Shown piece by piece: positions 46,826 through 56,385 of a DNA stretch of 64,000 bases. Source of the DNA: Anthopleura xanthogrammica (taxonomy: Eukaryota > Cnidaria > Anthozoa > Actiniaria > Actiniidae). The DNA lies in NCBI GenBank assembly GCA_964019055.1, contig OZ025206.1, positions 1,923,001 through 1,987,000 on the forward strand, given 5' to 3'. Numbering within the stretch: the first letter of the stretch is position 1; the number at the start of each line of letters is the position of its first letter. The translations under genes and the position numbers were made by a program. A model generated the notes under the pieces. It did not search any database, was not told the DNA's origin, and worked only from the letters and a program-made list of their open reading frames with translations.

Positions 46826-49800
46826 TTTATTTGGGTTATTATACAGATAAAGACTTTGTCTTTTTTCCAATCTGGCCCAACCGTGTAGCTTACAATATAG
46901 CAACATTTCGTTTTACCCTCGGGCCGGAGCAACACGTACAGCTCAAGACGTACGTCTGGGTTTTTGGCTTCTGTATTTTTCCTTGCACTTCTGTACTGTC
47001 ACATTGGAAAGTTTGATTAACTAAAGCCAAAAACCCAGATGTCTCGAATTATTGAAGAAATAGAAAACGTGCGCGTTCGCTGTGTTAGGAGAAGCCTGAC
47101 TTGTTGCAGAGTGCTTCTCAACACTTCTCTCTTGTTCTGAAATCCCCAAGTGCTTTATAACTCAGTTTACACAGAATACAAGTTTTTTTTGTATATAAAA
47201 TACAAATTCGAACAGACGTTATTTTGGATAGGAGTGCGCGCGCGTGCTATGTGCTCTCATAATTCACGCGCCCCTAACCAATCAGAAAGCGAGATTTATA
47301 ACAGTTTTTCTATAGAGCATATCAGTACCTTAACGTAAGAGATGCACCTGTCATATCGTGTACATGAACCATGGTTTCCACAGGAAGGCCCTGGAAATAG
47401 AAAGATGGGCTGACCGACTTAGTTTGGATGGCAATATTCTCTTATTCTCTTTTCTACTCGTATCCATAGTCATGTCATCAAGCGTTACCGCTCAGTAAGA
47501 TAATAATACTCAAGGGAATGACATGTGTTCTGAAATAGGAAATTAACATTATGGCCAAGGTATAATTTTAAGTTCATTTTTAATCACGTGTCATTTCCTT
47601 GAGCATTATTCCCTTGTTTAACAGTAACGCTTATATTCATGGGGGAAAATTTCTAAAAGTCTCAACCGAGACTCTCTAACTCCGGCATAATGTTTTTTCC
47701 ATTTTAGACCACGTGTCATTCCCTAGAGTATCATTTATTTGTTTAACGGTTGAACATGAGAAGACACATGAATATGGATACAACTCAAACAAATAATCTT
47801 ATTCTTTAGGGAATGACACGTGGTCTGAAATGGGAAAACATTAAATAACGCCCAAGGTAAAGAGGTCGATATGGATACAGTCTAAAATTCGAAAACTTTT
47901 CTCATTTAATAAACCTACCACTTTCTTCGATAATTCTTCCATTCTTGCAATTTGATGTTCACAGTTCCATATATGTCTTCTAATCACTTGTTCTATCGGT
48001 AACTAATAAAAATATTCATTATTAATATTATCTTTTAATTCTCAACTCTGATACATACTGCTACGATGGTTACCGCAGCGGTTTCGGGGACGTGACGGAC
48101 ACTGGGTAGTTTGACCGCGCGGGATACCTGTGTTAAGTCGATTCGAGGAGGAACGGGAAGGAAACGAACTATACACGGTTTTGAGTTTCCATGGAATATT
48201 CCATTTTCGAATTCGTATTACAATATCTCAGTGTTCCTTGATTACAGACTCATTTACTCAGGGTTAGCCTCATTTCAGTGTCAGAATATTCACAAATACC
48301 AACGATAAAGTAGAGAATGTACAACTTCAACAATACGCGCGGTCAAACAGTTTCAAATTCCGCGAATCTGATTGGAACGATTGGATATTAATATTCGACA
48401 CAAAATAGAGGCTAAGGCTGACAAATGGAGAATGCTTTTCTTCTTGGGCTTCCTGTGGTCAAATTAAAGGCGACTTCCAACAGATATATCAACCTCGTCC
48501 CCAGGGCCTTCTCACGCGTTGGCTGGTCACGTGACACCCAGAAATCCTGGGTGTCACGCAAATAACGCTGAAATAACCGGAAGAAAAGTTAGCCAATCAA
48601 AATCTTTATTTGACCAGCCAACGCCAGGGTCTTCTCTTCTGCGCGTCTTCGCGTGAGAAGGCCCTGGTGACGAGGTTGCAGATATATTTAAAAAAAAATA
48701 GAGAATATCTGCAAAGTTTTTCTTTTTGGGCTTCCTGTGGTCAAATTAAAGGCGATTTCCAACAGATATATTTTTCCCTTGATACAGACCTTGATTAAGG
48801 CTGATACATCCGTTCTTCCGGTATATTCGATATAACACGGCCTGCCTTGTTTATCGTGACTGTGAAAACCGCTGGACATAATCTGTGAAGAACAAAGAAC
48901 ATACAATTCAATGAGTGAACAGTTGGGTTTCTTCGTTCCTTTCCTCCTTCCTTCCTTCCGTCCGTCCGTCCGTTCGTCCGTCCGTTCGTTCGTTCGTCTG
49001 TTCGTTCGTTTGTTCGTCCTGACTCTCTCTGTCTCCGTCCCTCTCCCTGTCTCTGTGTCTACGCTACAATCGTTGTAAATCCGTTAAAAAATTAAGATAA
49101 AAGAAGATAATGTTCCCACTCATCAAACGAAAAAAAATATGACCCGACCACAAAGATATGAGTCAATGACATAAAACACAACAGGAGGTATACACTCAAG
49201 AGGAGTAAAATGAGACAAACTGACTAAATGGCCGGAAAAAAGCAGAAATACTTAGCGGGGCATATCGCTAGACATGGGTTTTAAGTATTCGCCCACTTCT
49301 CCTCTTGTTTTCTTTATCGTTCCGTTTTCCTGTTCAGTATGGGTGTTTTTTTTCCCGAGTGTGCAGTATTTTGTCGAGCCTGCAGGGCCGTAGCCAGACT
49401 GAAATGTTTACCGAGGCAATCGACTGCTGTAGGTGGGAGCAACTAGGGGGTTGGGGGGCATGCTTCCCCGAAAATTTTTGAAATTCAGACCCTCGGAAAT
49501 GGGATTTCCAGCGTCTTGAGAGGCATTTGCGACATATTCATTGTATTAAAGTTATGTCAATTTTGCACATTCTGGTAAAGAAAAAGAAGAGAGTTTGTTT
49601 TCATTCTTTAAGAATTAAAGAAAACTAAACAAATAATAATATCTGAAATTTTAACGAGGCAAGTGCCTCGCTTGCCTCATCGTAGCTACGGCCCTGGCCT
49701 GTAAGAACAGCAATGTCCGTAATGTTTGCGCGACTTGAGGCCGGTTCAATACCTTCACATTTCCAATGACTCGCATTCAATAAGCCAGTTGACAGTTTAA

Positions 49801-52800
49801 AAATCGTTTTCAGTGCGCATGCGATTTTATCCCGAATTTCTAACCTTCTTTTGTTTAAACCTTCTTTTGTTTTTAATCAAACAAAAGAAGGTGAGAAATT
49901 CGGGATAAAATCGCATGCGCACTGAAAATGATTCTTAAACTTTGAACTGGCTTATACACAGAAAATATAACTCGGCTTTTTTTTCACTGCTTTTTGAAAG
50001 AAAAAAACATTTTCTAACTAATACTGAATAATGCATAAGATAAATAATGCAGCTAGTTATAGCAATAGTGATAAATTCTAAGTCTTTTCGAAGCGAAAAC
50101 AATAACCTGCTTTACCTAAATATTCCTTCGCTTTTACATTCACATTTTCGCATATATTTTTGTACTTGCTGTATTTTTCAACACGGTATTGTACTTTCGC
50201 AATACGTATCATTTTAGTATTCAGTAACTGAAAGAGGAAGCAGGCTTTGAAGCCGTAGGAAATCTATAGCCACTTAATTACTCTTGCATCGCCTTTTCGT
50301 CGCTCACACCTATAGGATAATTTAGTATTCCCTTCCGTAACGCTTATGTTGTATAATTTGTTTTGGAAAGCATATTTTTCAGTTTGTATCAGGGTGTTAA
50401 ACGCGTCATTGTTTTGGGTTATTGCTTGTGTTTTTCGAGGCTGGGTTCAATTTTCTCCGCCGGTTTTTCAAATTTTTCTCCATCCGCAATACCTAACAAG
50501 CTAAATCCCAATTCGTTCAATTCAAAGGTTGTTTCAGTCTGTAAGTTACTACTGGTTGTCTCAGAGTATCGATAAAATGTGAGGGTTATTTTTGGCTAAT
50601 ATCGCGCTCTGGAAGCGAAGATGTGGCGCTTAGTAATTGGGCGAGAATAAAAATTGCATTGAATAAATCATATATGAACTTTCAACACGCTCATCATTTA
50701 AGTTTTGGCGTCAAAAATTGTTTTTAAATAGCTTTATTTTTTGTCTTGACAAAGACGTCAGTTTTACGAAGACTGAGGCGTGCGTGACAAATACTTTTCT
50801 GTCGTCACTGCGGCGTTTCTTAGCTTCCGCAGTTAATTTTTCTATTACCCTATTTATGATAAAAACAAATTCGAGAAAATCCATCAACATTGAATTGAAA
50901 AGACATTACAGACGCCCAAGTAAAAAAAGATGCCCAAGGGCCCCCGCTAACGACAACTGCACCAACCTGTTACTCACCACTCATGATAATATCAACACTA
51001 AAAACCACTGAACATCTCACGACATTAAAACTAAGCTTTCACCGTAAAATTAGCATAAAAACTAACCGTATATGACGTAATGAAACATGACACGCCGATG
51101 ACGTCAGTGACGTGGTACGCTTCTCACGGCTGTGACGTCACGCCGCAAGCACTGCACGTTATCAGATTATGATTTTTGAGACGCTACTATACTACTCTTT
51201 GGTTCTATAATGAGTGATTGTCTTAAAGACAAATGTGGGTGTTCTTAAATTATCGAGACGTGTATTTTTTTTAATTTGAACGAGACGACACTCACGTTTC
51301 GCATCTCTTTATCCAGTGGTCTCTGGAAAGGAACAAGATTGTGTTATTACGTGATTGCTGAAGCAATGAGCGGGGTTTTTGGGGCGTTTAAGACAATATT
51401 TATTCCTGGAAGCAGTATATATATAATCGTCGTGTGTTTGAAAGCGAAAAACAACTCGCTCACTTACGGGTTTGTCGAGAATATCCTCTATGTCGTTTGT
51501 CTTTCTCCATTCTAAAGTAGCTAAGTACTGCCTGTAAAAAGGGACAAGTGACATTTATATTATAATACGGCCTGTTGTATAAAAATCATAATTATCTAAG
51601 GAAAGTGTACAGCTTCGACCAAAACCTTACATTTGCCGAAGAATTCCTAAGACTCGCCACTGGCAAACTACCGAACTACTGGTGAGTGACCAACGATGTA
51701 ACAGTTTCGATTTAAGCATTTATAACGATTATAATTTTCCAATATTTTGTAACTTTGTATATGATGTATACATTTGAAGGGGATTTCCTGTGATAGGGCC
51801 GGGAAAATTGATTCTTTTAATTATATTTATCTATTCATTTGAATGTTCACCTTACGATGGTTTTGCTTAACTAGTGAAATAGTAAAATAGAAGAATAGAG
51901 GTTAGTAGATTTTATTTTCATTGTTTTCTCTTGTGTTTATTTGACTATCATACATCAACAAGTAATAGTTCAGTATAAAATTACTCTCTAAGCCTTAGTG
52001 TGTATACTTCTAGGGGAAGTCAAAACAAATAAAGTGTCTTTCTCGGCGACAAAGAAAGTATTTAGAACAAGGGTATTTTTATATTCACAGCGAGCTCGCA
52101 TGGCATTTAGTTTCGATATACCGACGAAGCAAACTAAAAATATACAATGACGTGCTGTTTCAGCATAACACGCGAAAATAGGACTGTTATTGAAGTACGT
52201 TTTGTCTTTGGGATCCCTGTGTATGCATCACAAAAATATAGACCCTTTTCACGTAACGTCAAAGCAGCTCAATTTGGAAGGAAGGAAAAAAAAAAAGAAT
52301 TTCAATCTCCTGAGTACTGGAACCTATTGTTTTGTCCTCTAAATATTGAGCTACATTCCCACGTGCTGTAAGGGGTTTATAGATAATATAAATGGCGCAA
52401 AAACTTAGCTTTGGGATTCCTGTGTCGAAAGTACACTTATAGACGGATTGGCTGAACGACCGATATCAGCACCAGCAGTATATCGACATTAACAATCTAT
52501 TAATCATGATTACTTGCCTATGAGCCCCTTGAACGTCAAAGCTTCGAGCTCTTAGGTACCTCAACAGCGTTCTCTGAAAAATACAGCAACAAAATAAGAG
52601 ATAAAGGTTAGACAAGCGTAAAAAACACGCACGAATTTAGGACAACTTTTACGCACGTCTTTCACGTGTCTCTCAGGCTCATGTCAAACGTCGATCTTCA
52701 CAAGAGCCGTACTCAAAGAAAACAATGGATAAGACAGTCCCACAATGCACTACAATGCCAACTCGTCCGAGATTTTTCCTCAACCTTAGAATGGCTTATA

Positions 52801-55510
52801 CGAAAGCCGATTGTTTATATGAGGAAAATGGAGCGGTTTTTGTAAGACCGGGAAACAGCGCCACGCGACACGACCATGATACTTTAACATTGAAATGGCT
52901 TCCCATTGTCTTCTAGTTATTCATCCAATGACATTTGCAACGCGTAGTCATGGATACAGTAAGCATAGAGAGGTTTTCGATGAGAAGTAAGATATGGCAA
53001 ACTCCTATAGCCATACTGTATCTTACCGTAGCCGTAACTACTCGTTGTGATTGGATGAATTACTGGAAGACATGGAAAGCCATTTCAATGTTACGGTATG
53101 TCGTAAGGTTTAGGTACAGGATCAGTACCTTACGTTTCTCACTCGGAAAGAAAACGAAAACGGCTCTATATAGATCGTTTCCATTCATGTGACAAGGTGG
53201 CCATATTGCTGTACCAAACAATACAACAGTTTTCGCATAAAAATATTGTTCAATTCCCGAGGAAAGAAAACTATTTGCTCAGCTACACCAATATGGCTGC
53301 TCTGACGTCACGTGAAAACGTTCTATTGGATGAAGCGCACGAATGGAAAGCCATTTCAGTGCTACGAAATGTCATAGCGGCCGTGTATAAGTGAATATCC
53401 GTATCCGTACCGTACTTTTCCCACTCATACGAAAACCAATCTAGTATGCAGTACTACGACTACGAATTTCGTTTTCCAATGATTATGCGGAACCCACGTG
53501 ACTACTTGTGATTGGATGATTTACTTGAATGGGAAGCCATTTCGATGTCGTTGCAGTACCTTCAAGTCTCAAGTGCCAGTCGTACGTTTCTCCATCGCAT
53601 AACAACCATTATCATTCAAATTATTTTTTCTGTCCGAGAGAACTGCAAATAACTGCCTACAAATAACGGTCTCCTCATGCGCAGTAAGGCGTTGTTTTTG
53701 ACAATGGCTCGCTTCCCTGAAAAAATGAACTGACTTCTTTGTTATTGTTTGACTCGTGCGCACTGCTCCTCAAACATTAGAAAAAATAATTTGAATGATA
53801 AAACAATTATTGCACTCGGTTGTCGTAAAATATCGAGAATTGTTAGTGTCTTGCAAGCAATTATTTGCAGTGCCTCTGTCATCGGCAAATAATTGCTTGC
53901 TCGCCACTAACAAATCACGATATTTTGTTCAACCTCGTCCAATAATTGCTTATTCAGGATCAGTCATTACATATACACTGTGTTATAAATTAACCTATTA
54001 TTTTGCTATGGTTCATATTGCGTATTAAATGGTACCATATTTCCATATTCCTGGCTTTATACTGCATATATTAGTGATGGATGACCTTGTAATGATATTG
54101 TTCGCATAGTTTGAGATAAGAGGGGTTGCCTTGCTTGCGCCAGACACTTGATTATACTGGCAACAACTATATATATTTGAGACTCTCTAAATACGATAGT
54201 AAATATAATACAGCTATAGGAAAAATGAGTGATCCTTTCGAAATAAGGTAAAAAGATTTGAAATTGAATTCTACATTCGTAAAACTTTAGTCCGAGTTGA
54301 AACAGGTTCACCTGCATTGTCCTTTCGAAGAAAAGTCAAGCTAAGTATTATTAAAAAATAAAACAAAATCCATTCGGGCATCTGGATTTAAAGATTTTAT
54401 TGGGCAATTGACTATATCCTGCTGTTAGTCTGAAAGCTAGATTTGATGAAACATGTAGAAATTGGTGCCGAGATGCGATAAGCAGTGTGGGCGCGAGTAG
54501 GCGATCACGATGGGAGGGTCCTAAGCGCGTTGTTATTGAAAAACAAAATAGAAAGAAAGAAAGAAAGAAAGAAAGAAAAGAAGAAAAGAAAGCTAAATGC
54601 CATGGTGGAGAAATTCATATTCCGCATTAGTGAGGAGAAGTTTAGTTATTGCACGTCCCTGTTTATTTAAGCCATAATTTGGAATATTGTAAACGTGCCA
54701 AAATCCGATCTGTTAGACAATGTACAACCTGTATTTGCTAGGAGGTGAGACTACAACAACTCGAGAGGTGGCAAGTGTCTTAAACAATCATAATAATTAC
54801 ATTCAGGAGTTTTGAAATAAAAAAATATTTCTTCAGGCGAGCCAAAATTTGACTAGAAAGAAATTGAGTATATTTTTCAGCATTCCATTTTTCTTGTAAT
54901 GGATAGGATATTAGTGCTAGCCAAAGGTCAATTTAATGTTCCCGCGTAATTATTGGTATCATATTTTTTTCCCATACAACAGAGAGTTCGGAATTAACGA
55001 TGAAATGCCAGAAATTTTTCATATATTGTTCATGGAAAATAAACTAATTTAAATTTTGAAATTTTATTGTTTTGCGGGATTATTTTTACATGTAGTTATG
55101 TAAATTACAAATCAGCACTGTTCACTTTTGCGTTAAAAATTTTGTCAAAATGCTAATTTTATTAAAACCTGTAGATGCCGGAAAACTTCAAGAGTTACTC
55201 AACCTGTTATTTTTCCTTTAACGCAATTGTTCAAAATAACATTGCTAATAAATAATGTCCAAAACAAGTAAGATGTGTTAGAAATTGTTCACAACAGCAT
55301 ATACATTCCCTGCCTTACGGGATATCCATATCCCCTCGCATTCAGCTTTGAAATTATTTAGTACCTAAAATTAAATAGCAAAACTGCTATATTCTGACAT
55401 TTGTAGACTTATCTTACCTCGTCTGTGGCTGCCTCTTTGGATAACAGTTCCTTGAACTGGTTGAGAGAGCACTGTTGAGACTTTGAAAGGTTTCCAAGAT
55501 ACCCAGTCAT
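42065..55510 (-). CDS. SEC14-like protein (CRAL-TRIO plus GOLD domains)
   Basis: Predicted cytosolic lipid-binding/transfer protein of the SEC14L2-like group. Minus-strand coding exons: 55510-55418, 52573-52514, 51527-51468, 51322-51296, 48882-48790, 48002-47919, 47390-47329, 46606-46537, 46374-46352, 46109-45920, 44721-44679, 44101-44023, 43194-43066, 42637-42557, 42164-42065; 397 residues, about the family length. CRAL-TRIO N-terminal region: LRYLRARSFDVQGAHRQ (~34-51). Lipid-binding domain: SHDKQGRPCYIEYTGR, IRRHIWNCEHQIARM, YYPERMGKIFLVNT, MFPVLWKISRVFLDPKTRAK, LPEDFGGKC. GOLD domain (~265-370): DSIAWYFTSS, FGVKFKP, PPCPGICILVWDN, then an acidic tail. Exons 4 (27 bp) and 9 (23 bp) are very short. 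The donor after 48790 (GTCTGT) is unusual, and the junction between exons 2 and 3 can be read as GT-AG or GC-AG with the same protein. The symbol is left open because paralogues cannot be separated. Confidence 0.9.
43395..43630. mobile_element. Element with CGAAAACGCATTAGTGTAGACG-type motifs
   Basis: Repeated phrases CTACACTAAAACGG, AAAACGCTAGTGTAGACG, AAAACGCATTAGTGCGGACG and AAAACGCATTAATGTGGACG in both orientations mark a foldback-type repeat in a SEC14-like gene intron. Confidence 0.55.
43671..43944. mobile_element. MITE with AAGGTGCGGTGATACGA ends
   Basis: The left end AAGGTGCGGTGATACGAAC and inverted right end TCGTATTACCACACCTT define about 274 bp; the interior contains paired CAACATTGTTGCG / CGCGACAAG phrases. 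It lies about 80 bp outside the exon at 44101-44023. Confidence 0.8.
44422..44595. mobile_element. MITE with 45-bp inverted ends
   Basis: Ends TAGATCATTTTCGAGATGCG and the inverted CGCATCTCGAAAATGGTCTA continue as near-perfect complements through GCGCTTTCTAAAATATCGCA. 174 bp in total, no coding capacity. Confidence 0.88.
44868..45280. repeat. Tandem pair of a 205-bp foldback unit
   Basis: Two virtually identical copies of 205 bp starting at 44868 and 45073. Each unit is itself an inverted repeat (GTTGTCGCGACGAAGTAAG with TTTGTCGCGACGG, and GACGTCAATCAA with TTGATTGACGT). A half copy is at about 59345-59430. Confidence 0.9.
45265..45595. mobile_element. Inverted-repeat element with a tRNA-like core
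   Basis: Left end CCGCTGTGTTCCTTGA at 45265 and right end TCAAGGAACACAGCGG at 45595 are exact complements, extended by looser pairing through CAGGGTTAGCC. Between them lies a tRNA-like sequence (45358-45428). A degraded relative without the tRNA-like core lies at about 48230-48420 (TTACTCAGGGTTAGCCTCAT on one side, AAAATAGAGGCTAAGGCTGA on the other). Confidence 0.75.
45358..45428 (+). pseudogene. tRNA-like sequence (probable tRNA pseudogene)
   Basis: 71 nt with A box TAGCTCAGTGG and B box GGTTCGATTCC, both good matches to RNA polymerase III promoters. The acceptor arms (TTTCCAG / CTGGGAC) pair at six of seven positions and the D stem GCTC/GAGC is perfect. The anticodon stem pairs at only three of five positions, so a working tRNA is unlikely; the loop would read CTAGAAT. 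Best seen as a transposon-carried tRNA remnant. Confidence 0.55.
45685..45896. mobile_element. MITE family A, full-length copy
   Basis: Ends TAGAGCGGTTTTCGTATGAG and the inverted CTCATACGAAAACCACTCTA enclose GTACGG/CCGTAC-rich DNA; probable TA target duplication. It ends about 24 bp outside the donor of the exon 46109-45920. Confidence 0.88.
46787..46826. repeat. (CAAT)n microsatellite
   Basis: About nine CAAT repeats followed by a stretch with CTTTATTTGGGTTATTATAC in a SEC14-like gene intron. Confidence 0.9.
47500..47870. mobile_element. MITE family C copies
   Basis: The copy at about 47685-47870 has ends CCGGCATAATGTTTTTTCC and GGGAAAACATTAAATAACGCC and the inner pair ACCACGTGTCATTCCC / GGGAATGACACGTGGT. 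A diverged copy precedes it at 47500-47650. Other copies: 59700-59875, 60492-60645 and the split one at 27235-27470. Confidence 0.78.
48491..48677. mobile_element. MITE with AACCTCGTCCCCAGGGCC ends
   Basis: Ends AACCTCGTCCCCAGGGCCTT and the inverted AAGGCCCTGGTGACGAGGTT. The sequence to its left (48431-48490, CTTGGGCTTCCTGTGGTCAA) is duplicated to its right (48715-48772), so a segment that includes the MITE is bounded by direct repeats of about 58 bp. Confidence 0.82.
48947..49020. repeat. Tetranucleotide tract (CTTC/GTCC/GTTC)n
   Basis: CTTCCTTC passes into GTCCGTCC and GTTCGTTC in an intron of the SEC14-like gene, about 65 bp beyond the exon at 48882-48790. Confidence 0.9.
49000..51290. 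other. Long SEC14-like intron, otherwise unassigned
   Basis: Intron between exons 51322-51296 and 48882-48790. Besides the elements listed it has a partial SINE at 50440-50575, an element bounded by GCAGGGCCGTAGCCAG (49380) and GTAGCTACGGCCCTGGC (49683), and CRE-like TGACGTCA sites at 51102-51140. No coding exon seen. Confidence 0.55.
49780..49955. mobile_element. MITE with ~80-bp inverted arms
   Basis: Ends ATAAGCCAGTTGACAGTTTA and its near-complement continue through CAGTGCGCATGCGATTTTAT; the arms cover almost the whole 176 bp, leaving a short loop near 49865. Confidence 0.88.
52239..52376. mobile_element. Uninterrupted relative of the element split at 16853-17320
   Basis: Begins ATATAGACCCTTTTCACGTA and runs through AAAGCAGCTCAATTTGGAAG and GGAACCTATTGTTTTGTCCT to GCTGTAAGGGG. 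It shows what the outer element looks like without the family B insertion. Confidence 0.7.
52830..53600. mobile_element. Cluster of MITE family A copies with a nested element
   Basis: A full copy at 52966-53169 is flanked by partial copies at about 52830-52960, 53325-53445 and 53445-53600, all with CATTTCRATG and TTGGATGA phrases. A different inverted-repeat element (about 53169-53322, ends CGTTTCCATTCATGTGAC and GTCACGTGAAAACGTT) is inserted between two of them. Confidence 0.7.
53800..53950. mobile_element. Inverted-repeat element with CAATTATTGC ends
   Basis: CAATTATTGCACTCGG at the left and CCTCGTCCAATAATTG at the right, with an inner pair GCAAGCAATTATTTGC / GCAAATAATTGCTTGC. Confidence 0.72.
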
Positions 55511-56385
55511 CTCTGAAAACTTCACCAAGACCTAGGACTACAAATTTTCTAGGAAAATATATCCCAAAAGGAGAAAAGAAATTGGTTTACGGCCGTAGAT
55601 ATTATAGGACACCAATTTCCTCACTAGAAGCGATGTCGTCAGTGGCTAAATAATTTATTAGATTTAAGATAGCTGATAAATATAGGAAACAAACCTGTAT
55701 ATATTTATTTTAAATGTAAACTGCATAATTATCTCGTATTAATATATGCCAAGGTAGTAAGAAACTAGCTTTTGATCAACTAACTCAGAGTCGCATGATT
55801 CACATCTTAAAAATTAAAATTAAAATATATTACTATCAAATTAAATGATTTGTTAGCAAAGCTTAATATTTTGTTTTGTTTAGATTTTAAAGATTTATTA
55901 GGAAAATTATAAGTTTTTTTTGTTTAGAATAAGGAGTTTTAGGGAGCTTTAGAGAGTGAATGATGAAGATGTATTTTCTTGTTACAGGTTGACAGTAGAA
56001 TGGAATAAGCCAATTGGAACACGTGGCAGGTAGAGTGTTCCCGGATGTGTCCACAATATGCAAATCTCCAGTGATATGTACAGCGCGAGGGGACTCCATT
56101 CGATCCCCATTTCAACATGGAATTTCGAATAAAGCCAATAAATCGCCATCATAACGGCTCAATCAACAGCTGTGGAGGATCTGCAGACACCTATCTCACC
56201 TCGATCGCATTGTGAAAAGCTTTGGATTTTGCATTCAACGCCTGGGTTAATTTTTTTACCGGCTGGGAGAACTGAAACGAGAAACAAATCGCTTGCTTTT
56301 GTTTGGGTACCGTGGAGTAAGAGGGTGAATTTTTACAAGTTCTGGGTTATTTGGATTGTTTTTGGGTGTTACTTAAACCGCTAAG
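55511..56385. promoter_or_regulatory. Divergent promoter region of the SEC14-like gene and SETD2
   Basis: The two start codons face away from each other about 875 bp apart. No TATA box or recognisable element stands out. If either gene has further 5' exons, part of this region will be leader or intron. Confidence 0.45.
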
